Shown one piece after another: positions 1-10,847 of a stretch of 64,000 nt of DNA (position 1 is its first letter; each line of letters begins with the position of its first letter). The stretch comes from Trichuris trichiura (taxonomy: Eukaryota > Nematoda > Enoplea > Trichinellida > Trichuridae). The stretch is taken from contig JBAJFE010000026.1 of NCBI GenBank assembly GCA_037903355.1, forward strand, positions 2,046,001 through 2,110,000, read 5' to 3'. The position numbers and the translations under genes were made by a program. The notes under the pieces were generated by a model. That model saw nothing but the letters and a program-made list of their open reading frames with translations. It ran no database searches and had not been told where the DNA came from.

Positions 1-773
1 CTGAGTAAGTTCTGCGCTTGTAACGAATAGCTTCATTTGTCTTTTCTAGTTCTGTCTGAAAGCATTGGTTCTGTGACTTCTGTAATTTTTGAACCTGCTT
101 TGCTTGCATGTACTCTTGGCTGACAATGCGTATATTGGTTGGAACGGGAATGCCAATATCCCTTTTTCAAACTGTTGATCAGATGATCAAGAGATCGGCT
201 TTTTGTCAGTACAGCCCATCTCGTATTATGGTAACCGTTCTGACGAAAAACCTATCCAACGAAAGCACTTATAATGATGCATAGGCTCAGTAAGGGCTAT
301 TAGTCCATGTATACTTGTATTTTTCATTAAAAAAGCATGGTGACTTACCATCATCTTGCTGAACCAGCTGAACAATTCCGTTGGACTGTCTGCTGCTAAT
401 TCATATTTTTGTCCATTTATCAGCCTAAACATAAGGTTACTTGCATATATGTCACTTGACAGTTAACGTACTCAAGGCACAGGGTAGATTCATGGTTCTT
501 CAACAGCTTTACGTTGCTCCTATGCAAGTCCATTGTACCCAGGGGAGTTAAGTTGGCTGAGTAATCATCTTTGTTGCGGTAAAATTTGAGCAGGCCTGAG
601 CAGTCATCCAAGGTGAAGAAGTATTTCCGCCGAGGAAACAAAAGCGTCAGCGCTGAAGACGGAGAATGGTTTCTTCAAATTCGGTTAGTTCCTCGTCTCA
701 CCAGAAGTCTGATTCTTAAGTTGTAAGTGGCCTGACAGTTTCCTTTCGTATCCTTTGTACATCTTGTATCTGC
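1..773 (-). CDS. PH-domain protein with coiled coil, TBC1D2-like (partial)
   Basis: Minus-strand gene running off the left edge. Exons that join in phase are 773-702, 652-472 and 424-349, with introns of 49 and 47 nt (GT-AG). A further exon near the left edge (about 119-1) is open and rich in Gln/Lys/Glu, like a coiled coil; its join to 349 is not resolved. The three joined exons encode a pleckstrin-homology fold: KLSGHLQLK at the start, RRKYFFTLDD for strands 2-3, KFYRNKDD, then INGQKYELAADS and a closing amphipathic helix ELFSWFSKM. PH followed by coiled coil matches the N-terminal half of TBC1D2/Armus RabGAPs, which act on Rab7 and Arf6 traffic, but the TBC domain would lie outside the window. 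The first Met could be at 762; an upstream exon is also possible. PH domain is firm; the TBC1D2 name is inference. Confidence 0.6.
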
Positions 774-2517
774 CTAAATAGGTAAACGTACGTCATCAAG
801 ACATAGTGCTATTAACGGATAGCTACTTGTCTTAGGATGGGTAAAAGTCTTATGTCTCGTTTTCACCAATGACCAATTACTAACGATGAAGCAGCCAGAG
901 TAAGCTTGACGATAAATGATAAATACAGACGCGTGCGCATTTGCGTTTTGGTCTGCACTCTCTCAAGCAGCGCAGAGCTGTCAACATGGTCACCAGAGCA
1001 AGGCTTTTAAGCTAGTACGCTTGAATCGACTTTGCCTATGCCTCAATAGTTTGTTTACCGCAGCTGCAACTGCTTCAGAGGAAATACAATTCCCTCAGCT
1101 TCCTTTGTTGTGTTTTATGGCGCTTTTGTATCATAAAGGTCAGCAAAAACAGCTGTTCTAATGTCGCCGCCGTATTGTTGGTAAAAAAGCCTAGTACGAA
1201 CGAGTGCTCCTGATGATAGTCAGTTTTTTCCGAATAAGTAATCTTAAAGCGCTTTAACGAAAACGTCGTTATGTTCCCCGCTTCGACCTGTAATGCCAAC
1301 ATTCTCTAATGTAATCTGCTTTTATAGTGAAGGCAAAGTACAAACTGTGTTATTTCTTAGTAATATGCGCTTTCTTTTGAGGCAGCTTATTTCTTTCAGC
1401 TTCAGACTTTAGAAAGGCTCAGCATCTCATCATTTTTACTTGCCAGTGGCAGCGTTCAAATCATGCTCGTGTATTTGTTTTTTAAAAGTATTATTGAGAA
1501 AACAAAGATAAATGCCTTTGAACTAGGGCTCCTCCGTTCTGCCTCCGCCACTCTGTCACTGAAAATGATCGACAGTCGCGTCGGTAAGTCTGATATCCGT
1601 TTGCATCAGTGTTTACCGGGAGGGGGCGATTGCAGACAAAAGCTTTTGAGACATTGGTTTACACAATAAAGTTTGTGGAGCAGGTGTATAGTGTTCACTA
1701 GAAAAATGAACGCTCATTGAAAGTGCAACGTTTTTCTGTTGTTGCGGAATTTGCTTAGCAAACCATATCGGTAGAGAAATTGAAGCATATGACATTCTTG
1801 TGTGTCGTCAGCTAATTTTGTTTAATGTGATAAAATATTGCGGGATGCTGAGAAGTACCGAAGGAAATGGCATATTTTTGGCTGATCGTTTACCAGGGCA
1901 ACACTGAACTACGCTGCGGTAGTCACATTTCGAAATAATGCAACGTAACCTTTAAGTACTTATTCTTCTGGCCTTCAATTTTCGCTTGCCGCAATTCCTT
2001 CGAGTACGAATAACCTTACGTTCGAAAAGTTACAGTATAGCTAAAAAATGATGAGAATACAGCGGTCGATCTTATCACAGTTAGTAATTAAGATTTCGGT
2101 GATGCTGCACAGTTTACGCAGCTTATTGACAAAAAACAGACAACAGAGAAAAAACACGTCACAGCTTTCGAAGAGGCCTCAGCGTTCTGAAATCGCGTAA
2201 ACGAGCATGTACGTTTTTCCCCAATAAACTGTTTAATTTTCATTTGGTTATAATTTTGTTCACGCGATTACATTAAGGTACAGCGAGTCGCACAAGCAGG
2301 AAGTAAGTTTAATATCTCTGAGCTTCTAATAAATTCAAAATACGAATTCTATTTTTTTTTGATTTTTGGTGAGAAATTACAAGTGAAAATAAAATTAATT
2401 TTCGTAATGACGAATCGCTTGCCTAAACTGGTCGACATGCAAATAAGTACCTGCATGTCTTCATACTGTATTTAGCATTCTGTTCCAGCTAGTGTTCGTT
2501 AGGAATTTAGAAATAGA
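774..2517. other. Intergenic, no gene recognised
   Basis: About 1.7 kb between the PH-domain gene and RPS14. Only short unrelated open frames are present (for example near 916-1161 and 1463-1669) with no recognisable protein motif. It should hold the promoters of two divergent genes. Sequence becomes AT-rich near 2340-2400, shortly before RPS14. No tRNA-like or repeat structure was seen. Confidence 0.5.
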
Positions 2518-2970
2518 ATGCCTCCCAGGAAAGGAAAAAAGGACGACCAGCCAGTTGTCAGCTTAGCTCCTGTGCTTCCACCTGGTCAGGTTCGATTTGG
2601 TGTTGCACATATTTTTGCTTCATTCAATGACACGTTTGTTCACGTTACTGATTTGTCTGGTCGAGAAACAATATGTCGTGTCACCGGAGGAATGAAAGTT
2701 AAGGCGGACAGAGACGAAGCGTCTCCTTATGCAGCTATGTTGGCTGCGCAAGATGTGGCTGAAAGATGTAAAGCCGTAGGTATAACTGCCCTCCATATCA
2801 AACTTCGAGCAACAGGTGGAACGAAAACGAAGACTCCCGGACCAGGCGCGCAGTCGGCATTACGGGCTTTAGCTCGTTCTGGCATGAAAATCGGCCGCAT
2901 AGAAGACGTTACTCCCATCCCGTCAGACAGTACTCGTCGTAAAGGAGGCCGACGTGGACGTCGTTTGTGA
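2518..2970 (+). CDS. RPS14: 40S ribosomal protein S14 (uS11)
   Basis: Intact single-exon frame of 150 residues, the usual eukaryotic length (about 151). uS11 lies on the platform of the small ribosomal subunit and contacts 18S rRNA near the mRNA exit. Visible family hallmarks are the N-terminal [21 protein letters not shown] block, the central [18 protein letters not shown] segment, the loop [19 protein letters not shown], and the highly basic C-terminus [11 protein letters not shown]. The ATG at 2518 is chosen because the conserved N-terminus follows directly; no upstream in-frame exon is needed. The gene converges on SIRT4, whose stop lies 160 bp downstream. Lack of introns is unlike most neighbours, though a 5' untranslated intron cannot be excluded. 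Confidence 0.97.
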   Translation: MPPRKGKKDDQPVVSLAPVLPPGQVRFGVAHIFASFNDTFVHVTDLSGRETICRVTGGMKVKADRDEASPYAAMLAAQDVAERCKAVGITALHIKLRATGGTKTKTPGPGAQSALRALARSGMKIGRIEDVTPIPSDSTRRKGGRRGRRL

Positions 2971-3130
2971 GCACGAGTTGTTTTGCTTGTGTAAGCATCT
3001 TCGTTCGGTAAAAAATATTAAAGAAAAAATTTGCGCTTATAAAAGGCTTCCGCGCTAGTGAATGCTGCGTTTAAAAGTCAACTAAGCAGAAAAATGTTTT
3101 ACTCGTTTCACGATTTGAAATGGTTTACAG

Positions 3131-4060
3131 TCAATTCAACGCTTGCACGTCATCTACTAATTCCATTACGGTTGTGCATTTTGAAGAAACTTTTACGGTT
3201 GCCATGTCGTCAGCCCTTGTGTCTCCAATATTCACAATAAGAACTGGTTTTCCTTGCTCGTACATTTGATACACGAAACGAAATCCTGACAGAACTTGCA
3301 GAGAGGAGCCGAGAACAAGCATGGCATCCGCTTCATCGACACGAATATAGCAGTCGTTCATTTCTTGGACTGGTAACATTTCACCAAAGAATACTATTTC
3401 TGGTTTTGTGATTCCGCCGCATTTGGGACAATTTGGGGTAGTAAAAGAAGCTTCCACTTCGGCAGGTAGATCTATGTCACCATCGGGTGCTACGTCGGCG
3501 CCTTTCGCATTCCAATTTGCATTCAGTTCTTGGATGTACTTTTGAAAGTCGTGACGATCCCAACGTTGGCTACATTTCATGCAGCGCACACTGTATGCAT
3601 TTCCGTGCAGCTCCGTTAATCGTCGGCTGCCCGCTTTGCGATGTAAACAATCGATGTTTTGCGTAATTAGCCAATGAATTCGAGAGCGCTGTTCCCATTC
3701 GGCCAATTTTTTATGAGTTGCATTTGGCTGTACGGACGAAAACGTTGGCCAAGCAACGTAGCTGCGGGCCCAATACCTTCTGCGCACCGGCTCTTCATTC
3801 ATGAATTCTTGAAATTCAACAGGTTTGTGATTGGAACGAGCATAACGGCCAACTTTTTCCGATCGATAGTCTGGTATACCGCTTTCTGTAGAAATGCCTG
3901 CACCCGTCATTACCACTAGTCTTTTTGACTTGGCTAATTCGTCGCGCAAGCGTGATAAATCGTCTGCTTTTGGGGGTTCGTGCGCCGGAACAAAAGACGT
4001 AACATTGCGCATCATCCAAATGCGCCGCAATGCCGCTTGTCGCAACGGGAGCATTAACAT
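3131..4060 (-). CDS. SIRT4: Sirtuin-4-like NAD-dependent deacylase/ADP-ribosyltransferase
   Basis: Single-exon frame of 309 residues from the ATG at 4060. Class II sirtuin: NAD-binding GAGISTESGIPDYR, the TQNID motif, catalytic His in LTELHG, and a structural zinc site of two Cys-x-x-Cys pairs (CMKC and CPKC). RYWARSYVAWP, GSRRLTELHG and VVFFGE-type segments fit mitochondrial SIRT4, which has lipoamidase and ADP-ribosylation activities in mammals. The first 20 residues are rich in Leu, Met, Arg and Ala without acids (MLMLPLRQAALRRIW), as in a mitochondrial targeting peptide. The frame stays open a few codons further upstream but without an ATG. It is divergent from SLC39A7 and convergent with RPS14. 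LIPT1, also a lipoate enzyme, lies 12 kb away; no link is claimed. Confidence 0.93.
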   Translation of the reverse strand: MLMLPLRQAALRRIWMMRNVTSFVPAHEPPKADDLSRLRDELAKSKRLVVMTGAGISTESGIPDYRSEKVGRYARSNHKPVEFQEFMNEEPVRRRYWARSYVAWPTFSSVQPNATHKKLAEWEQRSRIHWLITQNIDCLHRKAGSRRLTELHGNAYSVRCMKCSQRWDRHDFQKYIQELNANWNAKGADVAPDGDIDLPAEVEASFTTPNCPKCGGITKPEIVFFGEMLPVQEMNDCYIRVDEADAMLVLGSSLQVLSGFRFVYQMYEQGKPVLIVNIGDTRADDMATVKVSSKCTTVMELVDDVQALN

Positions 4061-4790
4061 ATCAACAGAGCAACTCAATGCTTCTGGGCGTACAGTATAT
4101 TAAAGTTAGGTAAGTTTGTTACGGTAAGAGCTACGTGTTCAAATGAGTGAAAATTCATATCTAACCGTATTTTAATACCCCAGTTCTCTTAAATAAGCTT
4201 TATACTACTACACAGTAAATTATTATTGCTCATTCAAAGGATTTTGACTTTTCGACAAATTATTTCTTGTCAAGTTTTGCCATAGGTAGCGCGTATACGA
4301 ACATCAAAGCTCACTGGGATCTGGTACGTCATTTCTTAATGAGTTCTAGGCTGTAGCGATGCGAACGAGTGCGCTGCTTTATCAAATAGGCTATTAAATT
4401 CGCAGGTTGTCCGTTCGTATAATCTTAGAATCGACTTTGACCAGCTACGGGTTACGCTTGTATGGCGTTCACGTGTTCATATATTTGCAATGGGCGTGCA
4501 TGAGAATTCAACTAATTTGTTCGTAGGTAGAAGCGCAGGCGTAAACTTTCAATGATAAGTTCACTGTAGGCTGATCTTTCTTACGTTGTTCTGCTTCCTT
4601 GCTTATCGATAGTATCTTTTTCTGTGATAATGCTATCTCGTTTGCAACGTATGGGAAAAGTGCTCCCTTTGCATGTATACTTTTGGGACGGTTAGTGAAC
4701 TTGTCACTTTGGCTGTCGTTTGCGTACCTTTAATGTCGCTTACCTCCGGAGTATCTTAACTAAAGTTTATCGATAGTTTACATTTTAGGG
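4061..4790. promoter_or_regulatory. Divergent promoter region, SIRT4 / SLC39A7
   Basis: 730 bp between two divergent start codons. No coding potential was seen. It must contain the 5' ends of both genes. A splice-acceptor-like TTTTAG ends two bases before the SLC39A7 ATG, which could be a trans-splice acceptor or the end of a 5' untranslated intron. Confidence 0.45.
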
Positions 4791-6455
4791 ATGCTGAAAC
4801 TCTCGTTCTTGTTATTGCTATGTTGCACAGTTCCGTTTGCCGAGAGTCACGAAAGTACACCTCATGTTAACCATGAGCATGATCACATTCATGGATATGA
4901 GCATTTCCATGACCATGATCATGAAGCGCCACATTATAAGTACACAAAAGAGGCCAATGAACCTCTAGTTAGTCCCTTTAAAGTCTCGACAAGCGTTTAA
5001 AGCGTTTTTTGCAGGTGTTTGCATCCCGAAAACCCACGACTTACGATTTGTACGCTGATAGATTCCTTTTATACTTTTCTAAGCTTCCCTACGCGGAAGT
5101 TTTGTTAACATTAGCGCCACAGCGTAGGTTTACTCGGCTTTGGCTTAGCGCCATCGGTAAGGCACATGCCAAAGTAATTTGACAAAAAGGCGAAAGATTC
5201 TTTGAAGGAAGTACGATATTAATCAGCCTTGCTCCTTTTCTGCTGCTATTCTTTATTCCACTGTCGGGTGGAGCAGTTGAACCAAATCAACCGCTGTTGA
5301 AAACGCTGTTAGCCTTCGCTTCCGGTAGTTTATTGGGAGACGCATTCCTGCATCTCATTCCACATGCCTATATGGCAAGGGCCGGACATTCTCATCATCA
5401 TGACTCTCATGGGCTTGCTCACCATCACAACCATAACGTTGATGACGGTCACGACTTATCCGTTGGCATTAGCACATTGATGGGCATTACTGCTTTCTTG
5501 ATTGTTGAAAAAGTGGTAAGAATTATAAACCATAGAGTTGGTTACTCGCATAGTCATCACCATTCCCACGGCGACACTGCAGCTGACATACAGAAGATAC
5601 AAGTAAAAGAGGCCGAGAAATCCCAAACGAGCAGAGATAACATTTCCTCAGCGAAGGATGCCCAAGGCATGTCTTATCTTATAATTCAGCTTTGCTTTCC
5701 CTTATCTGTGATATTGTAATGATAGAGCCGTCATTGGATCGGAAGATTGCTGGCTATTTGAACCTCGCGGCAGACTTTGCTCATAATTTCACTGACGGTC
5801 TTGCCGTGGGTGCTTCGTACCTTGCAGGCAATACAATTGGTGCAGTTACAACTTTTACGGTTCTCTTGCATGAAGTGCCGCACGAAATAGGCGATTTCGC
5901 TATTCTGGTACAGTCTGGCTGTAGTAAGACTAAGGTAGGTAATAGCAAAAGCAGGCGCGTCCTTTAAGCGTCTGTTTTTTGCTTTAGGCTATGCTGCTGC
6001 AACTTGTTACCGCGATGGGAGCATTGATGGGTTGTTGCATTTCTTTATTTTCCGCCAATCCTGTTGAAATCTCGGAAGTGAGAATATTTATTTACCTTCA
6101 TAAACGTGCGAGCATTAATTTTTAGTTCAAAGTGACTAAATAGTGTAGTAGCGCTTGTTATGACGAGTTGTAGGAGCAGGAAAGTTTAAGTTTAATGGAA
6201 AAAACGAGGCTGACTGAGGCTTAAAACTTGGTTTGCTCGTTGTCAAGAAATTACTAGGTTTAACATGTATTGTGTTTGTAGGCCGCTTCACATAGTTGGG
6301 TTCTCCCCTTCACTGCCGGAGGATTTATTTACATTGCAACTGTATCTATCATACCTGAATTGTTGGAAGATTGTGGCATCTGGAAGTCAATCAAGCAATT
6401 AGTGGCAATGCTTTTTGGTATCTACATGATGGTTCTAATCTCTCAGTTGGAATAA
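4791..6455 (+). CDS. SLC39A7: Zinc transporter ZIP7 (KE4/Catsup family)
   Basis: Six exons join in phase: 4791-4967, 5015-5156, 5208-5666, 5726-5934, 5988-6077, 6282-6455, giving about 416 residues. ZIP7 releases zinc from the ER/Golgi lumen to the cytosol. The start encodes a signal peptide ([19 protein letters not shown]) followed by a His-rich luminal stretch; a second His-rich loop (SHSHHHSHG) sits between membrane segments. Signature motifs are [24 protein letters not shown] in exon 3, [10 protein letters not shown] and [17 protein letters not shown] in exon 4, the transport-site helices of the LZT ZIP subfamily. The C-terminus FTAGGFIY...MMVLISQLE is complete. Exon 3 to 4 requires a GC-AG intron (gcatgt donor) to keep phase. 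Exon 1 could instead end at 4982. Convergent with PSMB7. Confidence 0.93.
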
Positions 6456-6616
6456 GTAATGACAGTGCTAACACTTAAGGTCTTATAGTACCGTTCATCG
6501 GAAATGTTTTATTTTTCTATTGCTTTTGGCTTATTCAGTTATTGTTACGCACTGTACAGTGCAACTACTTGAGGAAAGCATACGCTACTTTTAATGAAAC
6601 CAGAGTTAGCCTGCCG

Positions 6617-8018
6617 CTACAGTGTTACCGTGTTCATGATTTCGTATTTCTTCTCCTTCAACACTCGCGTTGCCTTCGGAGGACAGTGATACTGCAACTG
6701 CCTATTAAAGAGATCAAAAATTACCATTATAACGTTAAAAATAACGTTAAAAACTTACTTGGGAATTCGTGCACAAAAAGGCGGAATATTAAATTGTTTC
6801 ATCTCGAAACCGTCCTTGCGTATAATTGCGTATGTGTATGAGTTTCCGGAGTTCAAGTCAGCTTCCATACCAGCCATGAGAGCCCGTTTAAGAAGATCAA
6901 GGGCATCTTCAAGCTGAAATGTAGTTTACGGTTTTTTCATGCCATTTGCGCTGTTCATTTACCGGCATCTTCATTTTGAAATTTGGTTCCAAAACTCCCA
7001 ATGCAGCAAGACTGCCTGATCCTGAAATCTCGGGAAGTGAAAACATTTATTTATTTACCTAAGCGCCTACCGTCAGCCATGTAAGGATCTTTGTAGGAAC
7101 TACCGTGAGCGTGCACGCTGTAAATAAACGGACCAAAGAAATCAACACCAGCAATGATAAGGTATGCTCCGACGTAACCCATGTACCTAAAAAGCAACAT
7201 GTTTCTTATCCAAACGTTTAGCAAGCTCGTTCTACTTGAAAAGATGTTGTTTCGCTATTCGTAGCGCCGCTATTCCTCGAGCTTTCCGCCCTGTATTCAG
7301 TTCCATCAACCGTAAGTTACTGCTCAGCAGATCGCCGGTTTGCTCCAAGTCTGCGGCTGTACCTGCACCGCAGGCACTAAAATAACGCAAAGTACAAATG
7401 GTTCCGTGATTTGAGTCAACGCAACTCACTAGATGCTTTTTGTTAAGTAATGAAGCTTCAGGCAAAACTTATCGCCGACTATGCTTCCACTTGTCGCTCT
7501 GGAGTCAGCGCCGATTAGCACACCTTCCTAAGGGCGAAACCACGAGTGAACGACAGATTGTGTAAGGACCGATCATCTCAATATAGTGACCTACGGTGTC
7601 TTTTCAGTTTTTCCCGTTGAGCGGTCAGTAAAATGTGAAAATTTAATCGCAAAAACGAAAAGAAAGTCGCGTTCATTCTTTTCGTTAACAATTAGTCTAC
7701 AACGTATTGACTGCTCAACAGGACAAAGCACTAAGCATTAAGCAACTAAGATTCTGCTGCCAAAGGAGTCGCATCCCAAATATATCACACGGGCTCGATG
7801 AGACTACAAGCTTACGTACGTTGAAAAGAAGACCAACGATTGTTGTACCAGTGGAACGCGCCGGGGGCAACTGGACGCCCATTTTGGCAAGTGCGTCATT
7901 TCTGTGTGTTAAGTCTTGTGATGCTTATGATAACTATCAATAATAAAACATACCGATAACTTAGGTCGAAAGAAAATGGATTCCGACGCCCAGAAGATTC
8001 CAACACAATATCTTCCAT
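6617..8018 (-). CDS. PSMB7: 20S proteasome subunit beta type-7 (beta-2, trypsin-like)
   Basis: Eight exons in phase on the minus strand: 8018-7954, 7901-7820, 7527-7430, 7376-7236, 7186-7071, 7021-6963, 6913-6759, 6701-6617; 266 residues, close to the mammalian 277. It carries the trypsin-like active site of the core proteasome. The propeptide ends at STG, exposing the catalytic Thr of TTIVGLLF; GADSRAT with the conserved Asp, the basic Lys after GDK, and CGAGTAADLEQTGDLLSSN follow. YMGYVGAYLIIAGVD and GSGSLAALGVLE are typical of beta-2. The penultimate exon reads into a stop just after a perfect GTAAGT donor; splicing to 6701 adds the C-terminal arm (PPKATRVLKEKKYEI) that wraps beta-3. Ends 161 bp from SLC39A7, tail to tail. 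Confidence 0.95.
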
Positions 8019-8641
8019 ACTTCCGAAGCCCGCGACGTTCAGTCAATGTCTACAGTAACTGAATCAGGTAAGTGATTAGAAGGTTCGTTAGATTTAGCCT
8101 TCGGAAAACTACCTGCCTATTCGAATAAAACAAGCCGTATAAAGTTGCTGGTTGCCACGCGTAATCGATTAGCATATTTTTTACTTTTCGTTACCTATAA
8201 AAAAGTAATGCTACAAAGTTGCAGAAAACCCTACGTTAAAATGCTTATTTTTGTACATATCGTCAAATTTTCAGATATTTGTTAAATATTTCAGTAAAAA
8301 AAGCAGTTTAGCTAGCACTAAAGCTGAATAAGCCATCTGAATGAGCTGGTTCTGTGGCTAACGTTAAGCAGTTATGGATCAGAATTTATACTTGTTTTGC
8401 GGTACCATTCGCAAACTAAAGGGCTATTTTTTCTCTTTAGTATGGCGTATATGCTAGAACCTGCAGTATGTTGCTACTTTTTTTGAGTAACCTGCGCACC
8501 GTTGCGGCGATGAAACTGTAGTTAGCGGGTGTTGTAGGATTCGTGAAGTTTCCGTCGCTTGTATCGGCGGTTTTTGTCGTCAGGATGATTTGAAGCTGTT
8601 TTCTAGCGGCTTCTTTTTAGCTACCGCGTGAACAAAGCACG
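8019..8641. promoter_or_regulatory. Divergent promoter region, PSMB7 / unassigned gene
   Basis: 620 bp between two divergent genes. No coding exon was recognised; the sequence is AT-rich around 8190-8300. Confidence 0.4.
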
Positions 8642-9380
8642 ATGAACTCTCATGTACAAGAAAAAGTAAGATAGAGTGCTTTCGTTCTTCTTTTTCAATT
8701 GGAAATACGTTTGTACTCTTTCCTTCACGATTCTACATTTTGCGCATCTTTTGTATTGCCATTTATAGTAGATATTGCTTCCCTTTATAGAATCCTTTTG
8801 TTTTAGGTGCAGTTGTTAAGTTGTTGTTATGCCTGTAAAACAGTATACTCCATCATTCCAATTCCTTCCAAGAATTTCCATCGAGTTAAGCGTGCGCTGC
8901 ACGAACTAGCGGTGCAGTTCACTGAGTTCCGTAATGCAGTACAAGAGAGCAAGCAGTTCGCGCTGGTTTGGAGCCTGCTTGTTATACTTTAGCTATATCA
9001 TATTTTTTCCTTCTAGAGTTATATTACCGACTTGAAGCATGCTGCTGATCCAGCCGATATGATAAGTACCGGTTGTGATAGATCTCAGATGGTTGTCGAA
9101 AACTTGGTATAATGTCCCTCATCTGCTTTTCTAAAGGTAACGCCAACTATTTCAGTATCGTGCTGTTACGAAGGTGTTGGAATGTGCTCGCCGAGTAATG
9201 GTGAGCATGTCGGAAAGGATAAATGGAAAAAAATATGATACTTACATGGCTACTTTCGTGGGTTTTAGAGTTGTTGACCTCATTACCGTTGTTGAAATGG
9301 AAACAAAGAATCTGCTGAGCGTCTTCGCGAACTTAACTTTGCATGTCACAATGCTCGAAATAACTATGCAAGAAGAATAG
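8642..9380 (+). CDS. Unassigned small helical protein, four exons
   Basis: Not recognised. Proposed exons 8642-8665, 8807-8965, 9017-9106 and 9156-9380 join in phase 0 throughout and give 165 residues, followed by an AATAAA at 9411. The first exon is tiny (MNSHVQEK) before a GTAAG donor. The product looks mostly alpha-helical: KRALHELAVQFTEFRNAV, then a charged linker SYITDLKHAADPAD, then VVENLYRAVTKVLECARRV and a Val/Leu-rich tail. There is no signal peptide or clear membrane span. The exon 2 start is uncertain (an alternative acceptor lies near 8870), and the last exon might hold an unrecognised intron, since another frame near 9310-9415 also looks protein-like. It could be a small adaptor or complex subunit, but no family is claimed. 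Confidence 0.45.
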
Positions 9381-9410
9381 CCTTGTTTTATGCTGTTGCT
9401 TTCCGGGTTT

Positions 9411-9416
9411 AATAAA
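9411..9416 (+). terminator. Polyadenylation signal AATAAA
   Basis: Canonical AATAAA 31 bp after the stop codon of the unassigned gene, consistent with a very short 3' untranslated region. Confidence 0.6.
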
Positions 9417-10847
9417 GATACACTGGTGTGACCAGGGTAACGGCTTGGCGCTCCTGAAATCAACCTGTCATTGGATTGCTTGATCTTATACAGTTATAAT
9501 GTGCACTCGCATGACTGAATAGAAGTGAACTTCAGTTCAAGCACGCTAAGCAGGATTGGTTGCTACAAAAGGTTCTATTCCTAACAGCACGGCTCACCTT
9601 TCTGTAAAATATGTTTCAAGATGACCTCTATCAGAGCACCCTATTCATTGCCTGTAGGGTAGCATTTCCTCGAATTTAAAAAACGGATGCTCATCAAACA
9701 GTCAGAAAGGTAACTATTGAGAAAAGCGATATCAACGATCGTACTTGGTTAAAAGTTTGTAGGTTTGGCACAGAAGATATTACATCTGCGGCATCAGGCA
9801 ACGTATCCAAATATTTTCACCTTTGGTTATTTTTTCTCCAAAAGCGTTGGTGGTGGAATGCATCCATTTTGTAGTTCTAAGCATAGAAGGGGGTACCCGC
9901 TTTGGTGTTTCATCCGTCTACTGACGGTGTCAGTTCATTGATTGCAGAAACTGTCTGCTATCGCTAGAAGCAAGAAGTAATAAAGCCATTATGAAATCAC
10001 CACTATTCTTTCGTTTATTGCTAATGGTGGCTTAACACCAGCTGAAATTGGTATTCTTTCTTCTTCAAATAGGGTTTATTTCAATAACGGTAACGCGCCT
10101 AAAAGAATAAATTGATGTTTCTGTGGCTTCCTTACGTACAGTGCGCACATAGATTTCTTTATATCGGATATCTCACGCTTTAATGAAACGGCTAATGCGA
10201 GCCTTAAGGAACAGCGCTGAAAACGGTTTACGTTGAACAGGAACAAAGATAGGAGTAATCAGTTGTTGTATGCCCTTCTAAGCACTTGATTGTAACTTGG
10301 CGTATTTAGGTATTACCTTATTTCGTGCTAGATTTTGCAGCAACAACTGAGCTACCATAAAATCTGGAACGCATTGAATAGTAGTTTATCAAGCAAGGAA
10401 AAGAGAAGAGAGCATTTTCGAATAATTTCCTTACTTTCATCTTTTACATCGTCCTTGCTTTGAGTAAAAGTTCCTTCTGCTCTTTTCTTTATTCCAGCAG
10501 TTATGTACACGTTTTATTTTAACAAACAAATTTTCCTTCCGCTAGTTACGCGTTTGTTCTATGGGATCAATTAGCGACCAAGTCGAAAAACCTTTTTAAA
10601 AAACGACGTTTAAGCTCAAATGATTCTCTATTTTTTTAAGACGCGGTTAGCTTTTTATTAGAAGAATAAGGACAAAACTTCAAGATGGCCGAAAACAATT
10701 GTATTTCCCGATTTTTGACAAGGTTTACTGTAATTGTACTTGAAAATAACTACTTCTGTAGTTGTGTTGGCGATCCGTGTTGGTGTGCGTATAATTTATT
10801 GCTGCACGCCAAGTGTAAGTTTCAGTTAGTTTGCACACAGTTAGCCA
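9417..10847. other. Intergenic, no gene recognised
   Basis: About 1.4 kb before RPS2. No open frame with a recognisable motif. The 10440-10680 part is T- and A-rich and probably belongs to the RPS2 promoter. Acceptor-like AG dinucleotides lie within 12 bp of the RPS2 ATG, so a 5' untranslated intron or trans-splice site is possible. Confidence 0.4.

Noticed and set aside
7707..7943. Plus-strand frame of 78 codons
   Set aside because: Antisense shadow of PSMB7 exon 2.
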